Shown: in pieces, positions 63,858-64,000 of the stretch
How the letters are laid out: every line of letters starts with the position of its first letter
Position numbering within the stretch: position 1 is the stretch's first letter
From: Tanypteryx hageni
Lineage: Eukaryota; Arthropoda; Insecta; Odonata; Petaluridae
NCBI GenBank assembly: GCA_028673005.1
Contig: CM054120.1
Span: 74,821,533 to 74,885,532, forward strand
Length of the DNA: 64,000 nt
Direction: 5' to 3'
Notes under the pieces: model-generated
What the model saw: the letters and a program-made list of their open reading frames with translations, nothing else
Told to the model about the DNA's origin: nothing
Databases searched by the model: none
Translations under genes and position numbers: made by a program

Positions 63858-64000
63858 TAAATAAATTCAAGAACTCCGAGAAAAATTAATTCGCAATATT
63901 TTCATCTATGCAACCTCGATGCGGCCTCAATATAACGTTGAGTCATTTTGTTAGAAGATTATATTTAACCTATTTAGATGAAACTGGCTGGGTTAATCTA
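63858..64000. repeat. Diverged satellite D3, empty site for B'
   Basis: It begins TAAATAAATTCAAGAACTCC and continues collinear with 48,712 onward and 32,504 onward. No retroelement separates it from D', so this copy preserves the uninterrupted order. It is cut off by the window end. Confidence 0.9.

Noticed and set aside
1..64000. Centromere protein B box or telomeric repeats
   Set aside because: I found no convincing match to the 17-bp CENP-B box and no TTAGG or TTAGGG arrays, so no centromeric or telomeric role is claimed.
1..64000. tRNA, rRNA or snRNA genes
   Set aside because: No cloverleaf with recognisable A and B box pairs, and no ribosomal segment, was seen. This is by eye, and a tRNAscan or Rfam search would be decisive.
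1..64000. Array as an assembly artefact
   Set aside because: Distinct private variants in individual monomers and consistent indel arithmetic between macro-repeats argue for real copies. Only read-level data can exclude a wrong copy number.

Overview
The window is eukaryotic repetitive DNA and contains no host gene that I can support. It is AT-rich and built almost entirely from one large satellite family. Defective non-LTR retrotransposons of the CR1/L2/Jockey type (AP-like endonuclease plus reverse transcriptase, with a short GATGTA-type 3' tail) are captured inside it. An animal genome, most likely an arthropod, fits this best, but that is inferred from the element type and composition and not from any host gene. 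Nothing looks bacterial, viral or organellar.

Layout. Positions 1-26,708 hold eight complete and one interrupted head-to-tail copies of a monomer exactly 3,073 bp long. Positions 26,709-32,503 hold a retroelement pair: element A, then 5'-truncated element B. Positions 32,504-39,905 hold a diverged, longer relative of the satellite (called D here) that returns to the canonical monomer. The block then recurs: A/B at 39,906-45,694, diverged satellite D' at 45,695-47,440, a third short insertion B' at 47,441-48,711, D at 48,712 to about 53,050, and canonical monomer to 56,329. A/B follows again at 56,330-62,111 and D' at 62,112-63,857. The window ends in D DNA that lacks B', so it supplies the empty site for that insertion.

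The repeats are nested on four levels. A degenerate unit of about 145 bp can be traced inside the monomer. The 3,073-bp monomer is itself arranged as a 6,146-bp dimer from 9,220 onward, shown by four alternating diagnostic bases. On top of this lies a macro-repeat of 13,197 and 16,424 bp that carries the retroelements. Shared deletions and point changes place the first two A copies as sisters, with the third A copy outside.

The retroelements do not form a working unit. Every A copy has stops, frameshifts and internal deletions. B2 and B3 have a broken RT. B1 has an uninterrupted 588-codon RT frame, but its endonuclease is frameshifted. B1 is best read as a recombinant between an A/B-type copy and a B'-type copy, with crossover inside a 60-bp identical stretch and loss of about 3 kb. 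The most interesting content is the record of satellite dynamics: unequal exchange, conversion patches, homogenisation fronts, a filled/empty insertion pair, and a possible template-jump junction between A and B. All comparisons were made by eye.
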